From NCBI GenBank assembly GCA_017853575.1, contig JAFMJI010000001.1, forward strand, positions 62,001-126,000: a stretch of 64,000 bases of DNA, in the 5' to 3' direction. Source of the DNA: Chitinophagaceae bacterium (GTDB taxonomy: Bacteria > Bacteroidota > Bacteroidia > Chitinophagales > Chitinophagaceae). Numbering within the stretch: the stretch's first letter is position 1; every line of letters starts with the position of its first letter. The notes beneath the pieces are model-generated. The model was not told the origin of the DNA and made no database searches. It was given only the letters and a program-made list of their open reading frames with translations. The translations under genes and the position numbers were made by a program. This document shows positions 39,757 through 50,796 of this stretch, piece by piece.

Positions 39757-40389
39757 TTATCTTTTCTTCTGACTTTCGTCGTAGTTCAACAACCTGTAAC
39801 CCGAAGTGGGTAAATCAAAATTTTGTATAGGCACTGGTTCAAAGTTGATAGATGTTGCTGTATAAGTTACAGTGCGTTCTCCCAACTTGGAAGTAAACTC
39901 CAAAGCAAGTCCTGGCAATTTCCCAAATTGAAAACCTATATCAGTATTATCTGTCAACAGTTCCTTCGAAAAGAATACTTCCAATTGCGTTCCGTCTGCA
40001 AGTGTTGCAATTGCCTTGGTGCAATTATACTGCAGGATGTTTTTTGTTTCGGCCAGGTATTCAAAAACAACATGATCAAACTTAGAATTGCGTGACTGAA
40101 TGTTCTCTTTGGTAACTGGGACCATTATTTTTTGTGCTCCATATTCTTGCAATATGGCGCCTTCACCTTCTCTCGAATTGAAAATAGTGGTTGTTTTACC
40201 TACACTGCTGACCAGATCAACTTTGGTATGAGAACCTTTGATTTGCTGAAACGATTTTACATCACTTTGCAGAGGTTGCCCATGAACAGAAGTTGAAACC
40301 TGATACACAATGGTTCCTTCAGAAAAAATTTTTTGTCCGTAGCCAAATACTGAAATCAACAATCCAAATGGCAACAGAAAACTTTTCAT
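39757..40389 (-). CDS. GLPGLI-family-like secreted protein
   Basis: 210 aa, signal peptide, FGKLPGLALEF motif. Confidence 0.65.
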   Translation of the reverse strand: MKSFLLPFGLLISVFGYGQKIFSEGTIVYQVSTSVHGQPLQSDVKSFQQIKGSHTKVDLVSSVGKTTTIFNSREGEGAILQEYGAQKIMVPVTKENIQSRNSKFDHVVFEYLAETKNILQYNCTKAIATLADGTQLEVFFSKELLTDNTDIGFQFGKLPGLALEFTSKLGERTVTYTATSINFEPVPIQNFDLPTSGYRLLNYDESQKKR

Positions 40390-40393
40390 CGTT

Positions 40394-42235
40394 TTATTTT
40401 TTTGAAGACTTTTCCTTCATGGCATTCACTTTCTTTTGTGTTTCTTGCATTTGCTCAAAGCGTTCTTGCCATTTTGATTTTTCTTTTGGCTTCTTTTTAT
40501 TGGTTTCTATTTCAGCCAAAATTTTATTATGATCGATGATATAACGTTGTATAACAAACTGCATTACGAGGGTTATCACGTTTGAAACAGTATAATACCA
40601 GGTAAGCGCAGAAGGCAATCCATTGAATATACCCAACAACATGATTGGGAAGATATATGGCATGTATTTCAATGCAGGATTTCCTGAATCAGGAGTAGAA
40701 TTCATGCTATATAATGCGATCAGCAAATTCGTTACGACAGCCAGGATGGTAAAGAGAGACAAATGACTTCCCAATCCAGGTATATTAAAACCCCATTTGA
40801 AGATTGCATCAAATGATGAAAGATCTTTTGACCACCAGAATGAAACGCCTCTTAAGTCAATATTGGCATTGAAATATGCATACAATGCAAAGAAGATGGG
40901 GATCTGTAAAAGGCCCGGAATGCAACCTCCAAGCGGGTTAACACCTGCAGAACGATACAATTTCATTTGTTCCATACTGAACGCTTGTTGATCACCCTCA
41001 AATTTTGCTTTGATGGCATCAAGCTCAGGACGTAAAGCTTTCATTTTGGCGCCACTTACATAAGAAGAATAAATCAAAGGTGATGTTAGCAGGCGAATAA
41101 ATATGGTTAACAATGCAATGGCTAGTCCATAATTCAATGCATACTTTTGAATGAAATCAAAAACAGGCATCACAATCCATCGGTTGATGTATTTCACAAA
41201 TGCATAAACACCTTGTCCGAGGTTTACGATGTTCTCCAGTTCAATTTTTTGCGACTTCAATATCTGATAATCATTCGGACCAACAAAGAAGGAGAATTTT
41301 AGATTGGCAGCAGATGTAGCTGGCAGGTTAACTTGCATATTTGCAACCGACTGTGAAACTATTTTCAATGAATCCGCTGGCATTTTGCAATTGATATCGA
41401 CATGACTAAACCCTTGATCGGCAATCAATGTTGTATTGAAGAATTTTTGTTTGACAGATAACCATTTCAAACCTGATTCCCAACTTTTATTCAAACCATC
41501 GCGCATGGTGAAATAGTCGTATCCATTTCCATCCAATAACCCGAGCTGCGTCTCTCTTTTTTCAGTTTGGATATCAAGTTCCTGTTGATCAGCCTGTACT
41601 TGCCAAACCAGGTTGATGTGATTCTGTGTAAAGAGTTTATCTGCTCCTTTCGTCTGAAGTTCCCAATCCACCAAGTAAGCATCAGGCTTTAAAGAAAATT
41701 GGTGAACAATTGATTTTCCAGATGAGTCGCGCAAAGTGAATGCGAGGGAGCTCGATCCATCTGCTTCTTTTTTTACATCCCCTGCTTCAAAATACAGCTC
41801 ATCGGTTGATGCAGTTTCATTGTTTCCAATATTGATCAAGTAAGCAATCTTGTTAAAATTGGATGCCATTAGTTTTACATCTGAACTATCGGCAGATTTA
41901 TATTGCTTCAATTCAACAGAAGCAGGTCTTGCGCCTTTGTTGGTAAAGTTTATTTTAACCAAATCATTTTCCAGTGTACGAATGGTCTCTGTGGAAGATC
42001 CATTTTGAATCATGGAACCAACAACTGCAACATTTGATTTGGCTGTATCTATGAATGTAGGTGTAGTTGAATCAATATTACTCTTTAAGACAGGCTGCAA
42101 CGCAGCGAGTGAATCTGCTATATGTTTTTGTTTGGCTTCTAATTCAAGTTGACCCTGACGTGTAAAATAGAAATAACCGATAAAAAGAAAGGCCAGCAAC
42201 GTAATGCCAATCACCGAATTCTTATCAAATTTCAT
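40394..42235 (-). CDS. yidC: Membrane protein insertase YidC
   Basis: 613 aa; large periplasmic domain; NYGLAIALLTIFIRLLTSPL, GVNPLGGCIPGLLQIPIFFALYAYF. Confidence 0.95.
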   Translation of the reverse strand: MKFDKNSVIGITLLAFLFIGYFYFTRQGQLELEAKQKHIADSLAALQPVLKSNIDSTTPTFIDTAKSNVAVVGSMIQNGSSTETIRTLENDLVKINFTNKGARPASVELKQYKSADSSDVKLMASNFNKIAYLINIGNNETASTDELYFEAGDVKKEADGSSSLAFTLRDSSGKSIVHQFSLKPDAYLVDWELQTKGADKLFTQNHINLVWQVQADQQELDIQTEKRETQLGLLDGNGYDYFTMRDGLNKSWESGLKWLSVKQKFFNTTLIADQGFSHVDINCKMPADSLKIVSQSVANMQVNLPATSAANLKFSFFVGPNDYQILKSQKIELENIVNLGQGVYAFVKYINRWIVMPVFDFIQKYALNYGLAIALLTIFIRLLTSPLIYSSYVSGAKMKALRPELDAIKAKFEGDQQAFSMEQMKLYRSAGVNPLGGCIPGLLQIPIFFALYAYFNANIDLRGVSFWWSKDLSSFDAIFKWGFNIPGLGSHLSLFTILAVVTNLLIALYSMNSTPDSGNPALKYMPYIFPIMLLGIFNGLPSALTWYYTVSNVITLVMQFVIQRYIIDHNKILAEIETNKKKPKEKSKWQERFEQMQETQKKVNAMKEKSSKK

Positions 42236-42293
42236 GTGCTGTAAAATTGAAGGGCAAAGCTAAGCTTTTATGTTGGTTGTAGGGATGATCAGA

Positions 42294-43928
42294 TCAGTTG
42301 ACCTCCAGCATTCCATTTTTGTCTTTCTTCTGTGCAAACTCTTTTGCGGCCTTGATGAAATGGACAAAAATTGGATGCGGGTTCTCTACGGTACTCTTCA
42401 GCTCAGGGTGGTATTGCACACCAATAAAAAATGGATGAGAAGGAATTTCCACAATTTCAACAAGATTATTTGCAGGGTTGATGCCACTGGCTTTCAATCC
42501 GGCTGCTTGCAATTGATCAAAATATTTATTGTTGAATTCCCAACGATGACGATGACGTTCTGAAATCATTTCTGATCCATAGATCCTAAATGCCAATGTT
42601 CCTTTTTCTATTTTACATGGATAAGAACCTAAACGCATGGTACCTCCCTTGTTGGTAATGGATTTCTGCTCTTCCATTAAATCTATTACTGGATTGGATG
42701 TATTTGGATCCATTTCAGTTGAATGCGCGTTGTTGATGCCTGCCACATTTCTTGCAAACTCAATCACCGACATCTGCATACCCAAACAAATACCAAAGAA
42801 TGGTAAATTGTTTTCACGTGCATATTGAACAGCAAGAATTTTTCCATCAATGCCTCGATGTCCAAATCCGGGTGCAACAAGCAATCCATCCAAACCCTGC
42901 AACTTAGATGCAACATTTTCTTTATTGATGTGCTCACTGTGGATGTCTTGAACCACTACTTTCACTTCATTGATAGCACCTGCATGTATGAATGCCTCCA
43001 GGATGGATTTGTATGCATCCTGCAATTCAATGTATTTTCCTATGAGCCCAATGTTTACAGTTGCTTTCGGGTTTCTAAGTTTTGTAATAAATCCTTTCCA
43101 TGCAGTGAGATCAGGCTCAGGGAACCAGGTGATATTGAGTTTCTTCAAACAAATCTCATCCAAATGTTGCTCCTGCATGAGCAATGGAACTTCATAGATA
43201 CTGCTTGCATCAGCGGCTTCAATAACTGAATCGGCTTTAACATTGCAGAAGAGTGCAATTTTGGATTTCAATTCTTTTGAAAGGGGTTGTTCAGTTCTGC
43301 ACACTATGATATCTGGATGAACACCATTCTCGCTCATCATTTTTACACTGTGCTGAGTAGGTTTTGTCTTTAACTCTTTTGCTGCTTTCAAATATGGGAC
43401 CAATGTTAGATGAACAACCAAGCAATCCCCTTCAGGCAATTCCCATTGCAACTGACGAACCGCTTCAATAAAAGGAAGACTCTCGATATCACCCACCGTA
43501 CCTCCAATTTCAGTAATGATGATATCATAACCAGATTCAGCCAGGAGCTGCATTCTGCGTTTGATTTCATCTGTTATGTGAGGAATAACTTGAACTGTTT
43601 TTCCAAGATAAGCCCCTTCGCGTTCTTTGTTGATGACAGATTGATAAATCCTTCCAGTTGTGACATTGTTCGCCTGGGTAGTAAAAATATTTAGAAACCT
43701 TTCGTAGTGTCCTAAATCGAGGTCTGTTTCAGCCCCATCTTCTGTTACATAACATTCGCCATGTTCGTATGGGTTCAATGTGCCTGGATCTACGTTGATA
43801 TATGGATCAAATTTTTGAATCGTTACCTTAAATCCTCTTGCCTGCAAAAGCTTTGCCAATGATGCAGCAATAATACCTTTTCCTAAAGATGATGTAACGC
43901 CTCCGGTAACAAATATGTATTTGGTCAT
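42294..43928 (-). CDS. pyrG: CTP synthase
   Basis: 544 aa; TKYIFVTGGVTSSLGKGIIAASLA, FGICLGMQ, YHPE. Confidence 0.97.
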   Translation of the reverse strand: MTKYIFVTGGVTSSLGKGIIAASLAKLLQARGFKVTIQKFDPYINVDPGTLNPYEHGECYVTEDGAETDLDLGHYERFLNIFTTQANNVTTGRIYQSVINKEREGAYLGKTVQVIPHITDEIKRRMQLLAESGYDIIITEIGGTVGDIESLPFIEAVRQLQWELPEGDCLVVHLTLVPYLKAAKELKTKPTQHSVKMMSENGVHPDIIVCRTEQPLSKELKSKIALFCNVKADSVIEAADASSIYEVPLLMQEQHLDEICLKKLNITWFPEPDLTAWKGFITKLRNPKATVNIGLIGKYIELQDAYKSILEAFIHAGAINEVKVVVQDIHSEHINKENVASKLQGLDGLLVAPGFGHRGIDGKILAVQYARENNLPFFGICLGMQMSVIEFARNVAGINNAHSTEMDPNTSNPVIDLMEEQKSITNKGGTMRLGSYPCKIEKGTLAFRIYGSEMISERHRHRWEFNNKYFDQLQAAGLKASGINPANNLVEIVEIPSHPFFIGVQYHPELKSTVENPHPIFVHFIKAAKEFAQKKDKNGMLEVN

Positions 43929-43950
43929 AAAAATTGACCGTCAGAAAGGG

Positions 43951-43991
43951 ATAGTGGGGAACTTTCGGAGGTCATACGAAGTTATCACTAT
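43951..43991 (-). promoter_or_regulatory. Candidate pyrG leader hairpin
   Basis: AUAGUG/CACUAU outer stem and AACUUCG/CGAAAGUU inner stem (one bulge), 22 nt upstream of the pyrG ATG. Confidence 0.45.
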
Positions 43992-44047
43992 TTTAAGGCT
44001 TTAAAAAAATTAGATATATGATGTGGATAAGTCGAAAAACCCTGTGT

Positions 44048-46255
44048 TTAATTCATCAAAGATGATATTTTCTCATCGTAGGTTTTTCTCCATCCAGACA
44101 GAAAGCCCCAGTTTTCACCGCTGATGCTTACTTCTTTTCCGACAACTTTTCCAAGATGTTGAACGGGTACTTTAGTAGCCTTCATCACTGATTCAAATTT
44201 TTCTTGTTGATCTGCAGCCGCCGTTACCACTACCCTGCTTTGAGATTCACCAAACCAGAAAGCATCCTTTCTGATTTCATTATTAGACTGATGTACATCA
44301 AAACCAAGGTCATTGACAAATCCAGATTCCAACAATGTGATGAACAATCCGCCTTCGCTAACATCATGTGCGGATTGGATCAATTTTGATTTAATCAACT
44401 TTAGCAAAGTCTGCTGCATTTGGAATTCTTCTTCCAACTCAAAATATGGTGCAGGAGAATATTCAATGTTCAGGATTTTATGAAGATATTCTGAGGAATT
44501 TATATCATTGGTTGGTTTTCCAATCAAAAAAATCAAGTCACCTTCTTTTTTAAAGCCCAACGTCATCTTCTCATCAAGACTGTCCAACAATCCAACCATT
44601 CCAATGGTTGGTGTTGGATAAACGGCTCCATCAGGATTCTGATTATAAAAGCTTACGTTGCCTCCTGTAACTGGTGTATCAAATTTTTTACATGCATCTC
44701 CCATTCCTTTGATGGCATGTACAAACTGATAGTATACTTGAGGATCGTATGGATTACCAAAGTTTAGACAATTGGTTACACCTAGTGGGGTCCCACCGCT
44801 GCAAACAATGTTTCTGGCAGCTTCACTGACTGCAATCATAGCACCTTTGTATGGATCAGCATGCACATATCTGCTGTTGCAATCTGTAGTAACTGCGAGT
44901 GCTTTACCTGTTTCCTTCACCAACACAACAGATGCATCACTTGGCTCATTGGTTGAAGTATTACCGGTTCCCACCATGCTATCATATTGATTGTAGATCC
45001 ATTTTTTATTAACGATGTTTGGAATTTCAATCAGTTGTTCTGCAATCTTTTTAAGATCCGCTGGTACAGCAATTGTTGATGGATTAAATGCATTGATTTT
45101 TTCAAAATAATTTGGAACGGAAAATGTTCTCTCATACACAGGAGCACCTCCGCCAAGCACCAAACTTTCTGCAGGAAGTTCTGCCTCCAATGTTCCATTC
45201 ATATAAAACTTGAGGAAACCATCTTTTGTTACATGTCCTATTTCAGAACATGGCAGATCCCATTTTTCAAATACTTCCAACACTTCTTTTTCTCTTCCCT
45301 TCTTCACGATCATCAACATTCGCTCCTGGCTTTCACTCAAAAGCAGCTCCCATGCTTTCATATTTTGTTGGCGCATTGGAACTTTATCTAAATGAATAAT
45401 CATGCCCACCCCACCTTTGGCGCTTGTTTCAGCTGTTGAACAAATGATACCTGCAGCACCCATGTCTTGCATACCAACCAACGCACCTGTTGGAATCAAT
45501 TCCAAACAAGCTTCCAACAACTTCTTTTCCTGAAATGGATCACCTACTTGAACAGCAGGAAGATCTTGTGCACTGTCTGCTGTAATGTCTGCAGATGCAA
45601 ATGATGCTCCACCAATTCCATCTTTACCTGTTGCTGAACCACAAATAAAAACAGGATTACCTTCTCCTTCAGCAGTTGCACTTACGGTTTGTCCTACTTT
45701 CACAATACCAACACTCATTGCATTTACGAGCGGATTGGTATGATAGCAATTCTCAAAATATATTTCACCACCAACGGTTGGAACTCCAAAGCAATTTCCA
45801 TAATGACCAATTCCTTCCACAACACCTTTCAGTAAATGACTTGTTTTAGGATCATTGATATTTCCAAAACGAAGTGAATTCAATGCAGCAATTGGTCGCG
45901 CACCCATGGTAAAGATATCGCGGTGAATCCCACCAACACCAGTAGCTGCACCCTGGAAAGGCTCGATGGCTGAAGGATGATTATGTGATTCAATTTTAAA
46001 AACAACGCCATAACCATCGCCAATATCTGCAAGTCCAGCATTTTCTTCACCTGCTTTCACCAACAGCTTGCTTCCTTCTCTTGGAAGCGTCTTCAACCAT
46101 TTGATTGAATTTTTATAACTGCAGTGCTCACTCCACATCACAGAATAAGCTGCCAATTCATTGAAATTGGGTGTACGATTTAAAATTTTCTTGATGCTTT
46201 CAAATTCCTCTGGAAGTAGCCCCAGTTGCTTGGCAGTTTCTACAGTTGTTTCCAT
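44048..46255 (-). CDS. purL: Phosphoribosylformylglycinamidine synthase II
   Basis: 735 aa; YSVMWSEHCSYKNS, FKIESHNHPSAIEPFQGAATGVGGI. Confidence 0.96.
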   Translation of the reverse strand: METTVETAKQLGLLPEEFESIKKILNRTPNFNELAAYSVMWSEHCSYKNSIKWLKTLPREGSKLLVKAGEENAGLADIGDGYGVVFKIESHNHPSAIEPFQGAATGVGGIHRDIFTMGARPIAALNSLRFGNINDPKTSHLLKGVVEGIGHYGNCFGVPTVGGEIYFENCYHTNPLVNAMSVGIVKVGQTVSATAEGEGNPVFICGSATGKDGIGGASFASADITADSAQDLPAVQVGDPFQEKKLLEACLELIPTGALVGMQDMGAAGIICSTAETSAKGGVGMIIHLDKVPMRQQNMKAWELLLSESQERMLMIVKKGREKEVLEVFEKWDLPCSEIGHVTKDGFLKFYMNGTLEAELPAESLVLGGGAPVYERTFSVPNYFEKINAFNPSTIAVPADLKKIAEQLIEIPNIVNKKWIYNQYDSMVGTGNTSTNEPSDASVVLVKETGKALAVTTDCNSRYVHADPYKGAMIAVSEAARNIVCSGGTPLGVTNCLNFGNPYDPQVYYQFVHAIKGMGDACKKFDTPVTGGNVSFYNQNPDGAVYPTPTIGMVGLLDSLDEKMTLGFKKEGDLIFLIGKPTNDINSSEYLHKILNIEYSPAPYFELEEEFQMQQTLLKLIKSKLIQSAHDVSEGGLFITLLESGFVNDLGFDVHQSNNEIRKDAFWFGESQSRVVVTAAADQQEKFESVMKATKVPVQHLGKVVGKEVSISGENWGFLSGWRKTYDEKISSLMN

Positions 46256-46339
46256 GATGTTGTAAGAGACGCAAATTTACCTAATGCACCCGAAGATATA
46301 ATCTACAAAGCATACACATTAAAATATTTTATATATATT

Positions 46340-46355
46340 ATATTGTTCGCAATAT
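46340..46355. promoter_or_regulatory. Perfect dyad ATATTG-TTCG-CAATAT in the purL/glnN divergent region
   Basis: Uninterrupted 6-bp arms. Confidence 0.4.
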
Positions 46356-46489
46356 CAGCGATTTATATGCTTGATCTTTGTTATCCAAGTAACTTTATTC
46401 ACAATTTTTAGTTGTTTTTTGGGGATTTTGATATTTTTTTTGCGAGTGAGGGTGATTTTGGCGAATTTCGTGCCTTCAAATTATTCAAT

Positions 46490-48682
46490 ATGCAATCACT
46501 ACGTTTTAAAGCAATTGACAACCTTACTTTCTTAAATGATGAGGTTGTGGTACAGAGTCCATCAAAAGTCACTCCAATCTTTGGGGAGAACGTATTTACC
46601 TTGAAAGTTGCCAGGGAATATGTAAATGATGAGGCATACAAAAGTTTAGTAAGCTCTATTAAATCTGGACAAAAAATCGACAGGACAGTTGCAAATCAGA
46701 TTGCAGCGGGAATGAGACAGTGGGCACAAAGCAAAGGTGTAACTCACTACACACACTGGTTTCAACCACTTACCGGAACATCTGCTGAAAAACATGATTC
46801 ATTCTTTACTTTAAAATCTGATGGATCTGCTATTGAAGAATTTGATGGAAACGCATTAACGCAACAAGAGCCTGATGCATCTTCATTTCCAAGCGGTGGA
46901 TTGCGTGCAACTTTCGAAGCACGTGGATATACTGCATGGGACCCAACCTCTCCTGCATTTATTATGAATATAGGACAAGGTCTTACACTTTGCATACCTA
47001 CCATTTTTGTTTCTTACACAGGTGAATGCCTTGACTACAAAGCACCGTTGTTAAAATCAATTGAAGCATTGAACAATGCTGCAGTAGATGTATGTCATTA
47101 TTTTGATAAATCAGTTGGAAAGGTTACAGCAACTTTGGGATGGGAACAAGAATATTTCTTGGTGGATGAAGGATTGGCGAATGCACGTCCGGATTTGATC
47201 ATGACTGGTCGTACTGTATTTGGACACACGCCAGCAAAAGGACAACAATTGGAAGATCATTACTTCGGAGCAATTCCAGAAAGAGTATATGCATTCATGA
47301 GAGATTTCGAAAATGAATCATATCGCTTGGGAATTCCGTTGCGTACTCGTCACAATGAAGTAGCCCCTTCACAATTTGAGTGTGCTCCGATATTTGAAGA
47401 ATTGAACTTGGCTGTTGATCATAATACATTGTTGATGGATGTAATGGTAAAAGTTGCCAAGAGACATAAGCTTCGTGTATTGTTGCATGAAAAACCATTT
47501 GCAGGAATTAATGGAAGTGGTAAACACAACAACTGGAGCATGGCTACAGATACTGGAATCAACTTGTTGGCACCTGGTAAAACTCCAAAGACCAACTTGA
47601 TGTTCCTTGCGTTCTTTGTGAACACCATCAAAGCCGTTCACGATCATGCAGATCTTCTTCGCGCTGCCATTGCATCCGCAGGCAACGATCACCGCTTGGG
47701 TGCGAATGAAGCTCCACCAGCTATCATCTCTGCCTACATTGGTCAATTCCTTACCAAGGTTTTGAACGAAGTTGAAACCAGAGTGGGTGATAAATTTGAT
47801 GAGCAAGATGAAGTGATGTTGAAACTCGATATTCATAAGAATATTCCAGAATTGTTGCTTGACAACACAGACAGAAACAGAACCTCACCATTTGCTTTCA
47901 CTGGAAACAAATTTGAATTCCGTGCTGTTGGTTCATCTGCGAACTGTGGTTACAACATGACGGTATTGAACACCATCATGGCTGAAACACTTTCTTCGTT
48001 TAAGAAGGAAGTTGATGCAATGATTGAAAAAGGTGATAAGAAGGAAGTTGCAATCATGCATGTAATCAAGAATTACATCAAAGCTTCAAAGAAAGTATTG
48101 TTTGAAGGCGACGGTTACAGTGAAGAGTGGCAGAAAGAAGCAGCAAAGCGTGGATTGCCCAATTTGAAAACTACTCCACTTGCATTGGATTCATTGACAA
48201 CCAAAAAAGCAAAAGAACTTTTCGAAAAGCATAAGGTATTGTCGCATGTTGAGTTGGAAGCCCGTCATGAAATCGAATTGGAGAAATACATTAAATATGT
48301 ACAGATTGAAGGTCGTGTGATTGGCGACTTAACAGGAAATCATATCCTTCCAGCTGCCATCCGTTATCAAAACGTTTTGATCGAAAACATCAAAGGTTTG
48401 AAAGAAGTCGGATTGAAGCCAGAAGCATACAAAGCACAATTGAATGTACTGAATGAAATTTCAGAGCATATCAACAAAGCCCAATTGCTAACTGAAGAAA
48501 TGACTGAAGCTAGAAAAGCAGCAAATGCGTTGTCAAGCTCTAGAGAAAAGGCAATTGCTTACTGCGACAAAGTAAAACCATACTTTGATGATATTCGTTA
48601 TCATGTAGACAAATTGGAATTATTGGTTGACGACTCTGAGTGGGAACTTCCAAAATACAGAGAGTTGTTGTTCTTGAGATAA
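46490..48682 (+). CDS. glnN: Type III glutamine synthetase
   Basis: Start moved from 46412 to MQSLRFKAIDNLTF; FPSGGLRATFEARGYTAWDPTSPAF, GWEQEYFLVD, GKHNNWSM, NRTSPFAFTGNKFEFRAVGSS. Confidence 0.95.
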   Translation: MQSLRFKAIDNLTFLNDEVVVQSPSKVTPIFGENVFTLKVAREYVNDEAYKSLVSSIKSGQKIDRTVANQIAAGMRQWAQSKGVTHYTHWFQPLTGTSAEKHDSFFTLKSDGSAIEEFDGNALTQQEPDASSFPSGGLRATFEARGYTAWDPTSPAFIMNIGQGLTLCIPTIFVSYTGECLDYKAPLLKSIEALNNAAVDVCHYFDKSVGKVTATLGWEQEYFLVDEGLANARPDLIMTGRTVFGHTPAKGQQLEDHYFGAIPERVYAFMRDFENESYRLGIPLRTRHNEVAPSQFECAPIFEELNLAVDHNTLLMDVMVKVAKRHKLRVLLHEKPFAGINGSGKHNNWSMATDTGINLLAPGKTPKTNLMFLAFFVNTIKAVHDHADLLRAAIASAGNDHRLGANEAPPAIISAYIGQFLTKVLNEVETRVGDKFDEQDEVMLKLDIHKNIPELLLDNTDRNRTSPFAFTGNKFEFRAVGSSANCGYNMTVLNTIMAETLSSFKKEVDAMIEKGDKKEVAIMHVIKNYIKASKKVLFEGDGYSEEWQKEAAKRGLPNLKTTPLALDSLTTKKAKELFEKHKVLSHVELEARHEIELEKYIKYVQIEGRVIGDLTGNHILPAAIRYQNVLIENIKGLKEVGLKPEAYKAQLNVLNEISEHINKAQLLTEEMTEARKAANALSSSREKAIAYCDKVKPYFDDIRYHVDKLELLVDDSEWELPKYRELLFLR

Positions 48683-48712
48683 ACTACCACCAGTTTCGAT
48701 ACGCAATCATGA

Positions 48713-48743
48713 AAAAGCCTCCCAATGGGAGGCTTTTATTTTT
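48713..48743 (+). terminator. Intrinsic (bidirectional) terminator between glnN and accC
   Basis: 11-bp stem AAAAGCCTCCC-aat-GGGAGGCTTTT then ATTTTT. Confidence 0.9.
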
Positions 48744-48766
48744 AGAAGTTAGTTTTGGAATGGGAT

Positions 48767-50125
48767 TTATTTCATCTTGAATGTTTCCAAAAACTTGGTA
48801 GTAAAGTTCCCTTTGATGAAATCTTCGTTGCGCATCAACTGCTGATGAAAAGGAATGGTTGTCTTCACTCCTTCAATCACATATTCACTCAATGCCCTGC
48901 TCATGGTATCAATTGCTTCTTTTCGTGTTCTTGCGACTGCAATGATCTTTGCAATCATAGAATCGTAAAATGGAGGAATAACGTAGCCAGCATATACGTG
49001 AGAGTCGATACGAATTCCATGACCGCCCGGCTGGTGCAATACGGTAATTTTACCTGGACTTGGTCTGAAATCGTTGTAAGGATCTTCAGCATTGATCCTG
49101 CATTCTATGGCATGCATATCAGGATAATAATTTTTACCTGAAATAGGTTCGCCGGCTGCAATTTTGATTTGCTCTTTGATCAAATCAAAGTTGGTTACTT
49201 CTTCTGTTACACAATGTTCCACCTGAATACGTGTATTCATCTCCATGAAATAAAAATTTCTGTGTTTATCAACCAGAAACTCTATCGTACCAACACTTTC
49301 GTATCCGATGGCTTGTGCGGCTTTTACAGCTGCTTCACCCATCTTCTGACGGAGATCATCCGTCATGAATGGAGATGGAGATTCTTCAACCAATTTTTGG
49401 TGACGGCGTTGAATAGAACAATCTCTTTCACTCATATGGCAGACCTTACCATAACGATCGCCTGCTACCTGTATTTCGATGTGGCGAGGCTCTTCAACGA
49501 ATTTTTCCATGTAGACACCATCGTTTTTGAATGATGCCAATGCTTCAGCTTTTGCAGTATTATATGCCTTTTCAATTTCAGCATCTTCCCAAACAACACG
49601 CATTCCTTTTCCACCCCCACCTGCAGTTGCTTTCAATATGACTGGATATCCGATTTCTTTTGCAATTCCTTTTGCCTCTTCTACACTTTCCAACAATCCT
49701 CCACTTCCAGGCACTACCGGAACACCCGCTTTTATCATGGTTTCTTTTGCCGTTATTTTATCCCCCATGCACCTGATTTGATCGGGTGTTGGACCGATAA
49801 ACTTTACACCATGTTCACCACAAATCTCTGCGAATTTTGCATTCTCTGCCAAGAATCCATAACCAGGATGGACAGCATCAGCATTGGTAATTTCCATCGC
49901 TGCCATGAGATGAGGGATGTTCAAATATGATTCTGAACTGGATGGTCTTCCAATACAAACTGCTTCATCAGCGAACTTGACATGCAAACTGTCTTTATCT
50001 GCAGTTGAATAAACTGCAACTGTTTTGATACCCATCTCACGACAAGTTCTAATGACCCTGAGTGCTATCTCTCCACGGTTTGCAATCAATATTTTTTTGA
50101 ACGACTTCTTTGAATCTTTGGTCAT
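48767..50125 (-). CDS. accC: Acetyl-CoA carboxylase biotin carboxylase subunit
   Basis: 452 aa; [53 protein letters not shown]. Confidence 0.95.
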   Translation of the reverse strand: MTKDSKKSFKKILIANRGEIALRVIRTCREMGIKTVAVYSTADKDSLHVKFADEAVCIGRPSSSESYLNIPHLMAAMEITNADAVHPGYGFLAENAKFAEICGEHGVKFIGPTPDQIRCMGDKITAKETMIKAGVPVVPGSGGLLESVEEAKGIAKEIGYPVILKATAGGGGKGMRVVWEDAEIEKAYNTAKAEALASFKNDGVYMEKFVEEPRHIEIQVAGDRYGKVCHMSERDCSIQRRHQKLVEESPSPFMTDDLRQKMGEAAVKAAQAIGYESVGTIEFLVDKHRNFYFMEMNTRIQVEHCVTEEVTNFDLIKEQIKIAAGEPISGKNYYPDMHAIECRINAEDPYNDFRPSPGKITVLHQPGGHGIRIDSHVYAGYVIPPFYDSMIAKIIAVARTRKEAIDTMSRALSEYVIEGVKTTIPFHQQLMRNEDFIKGNFTTKFLETFKMK

Positions 50126-50171
50126 GCCACAGATTTAAATGAATAATTAAAGCATGTAAACATGCAATTGA

Positions 50172-50645
50172 CTAGATGGGTTCTACCAAGAAAAGCGGTT
50201 GATCGTATTCAACAGGTGTTGAATCTTCAACAAGAATCTTTACAATCCTTCCACTCACTTCGCTTTCGATTTCGTTGAAAAGCTTCATGGCTTCAATGAT
50301 GCAGACTACTTTACCATTTTTAACCTCATCACCTTCTTCAACAAAATTCGACTTGTCGGGTGATGGTCTTCTGTAGAAGGTACCAATCATCGGACTCTTT
50401 ATGGTCAAAAGGTTATCGGCAGTGGCAGGGGCGGCAGCCTTCGGAGCAGCGGGTGCTGAAGGTGCAGGAGCAGCAGCCACTGGAGCAGCCTGAACAGCTT
50501 GTACCTGTTGAACAGGAACACCAGTTACATATTTGTCCTCTTTCTGTTTGATGGTAATCTTAATATCCTTTTCCTCAATGGAAAGCTCACTGATATTAGA
50601 TTTGTTGACCATTTTAACGAGATCCTGAATCTGTTTTAAGTCCAT
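50172..50645 (-). CDS. accB: Acetyl-CoA carboxylase biotin carboxyl carrier protein
   Basis: 157 aa; Ala/Pro linker, [15 protein letters not shown] biotinylation motif. Confidence 0.95.
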   Translation of the reverse strand: MDLKQIQDLVKMVNKSNISELSIEEKDIKITIKQKEDKYVTGVPVQQVQAVQAAPVAAAPAPSAPAAPKAAAPATADNLLTIKSPMIGTFYRRPSPDKSNFVEEGDEVKNGKVVCIIEAMKLFNEIESEVSGRIVKILVEDSTPVEYDQPLFLVEPI

Positions 50646-50731
50646 TTGTAAGATTTTTAGGTCACTAACGGGCGGTAAAGGTGGGGCAAAATTAAAAACC
50701 AGCCAAATTAAATTATACCCGTTTTTTAATA

Positions 50732-50764
50732 AAAAAGCCCTTTTTTGTTTAAAAAAGGGGCGAA
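50732..50764 (-). terminator. Weak A/U-rich terminator-like hairpin after efp
   Basis: Minus strand CCCCTTTTTTAAACAAAAAAGGG then TTTTTT. Confidence 0.5.
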
Positions 50765-50796
50765 AATGCCTAAAAATGATGAAAAAACAGTAAAAA

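Noticed and set aside
47295-47836. Minus-strand ORFs opposite glnN, including a 155-aa frame
   Set aside because: Antisense to conserved glutamine synthetase coding sequence; composition fits reverse-strand codon bias
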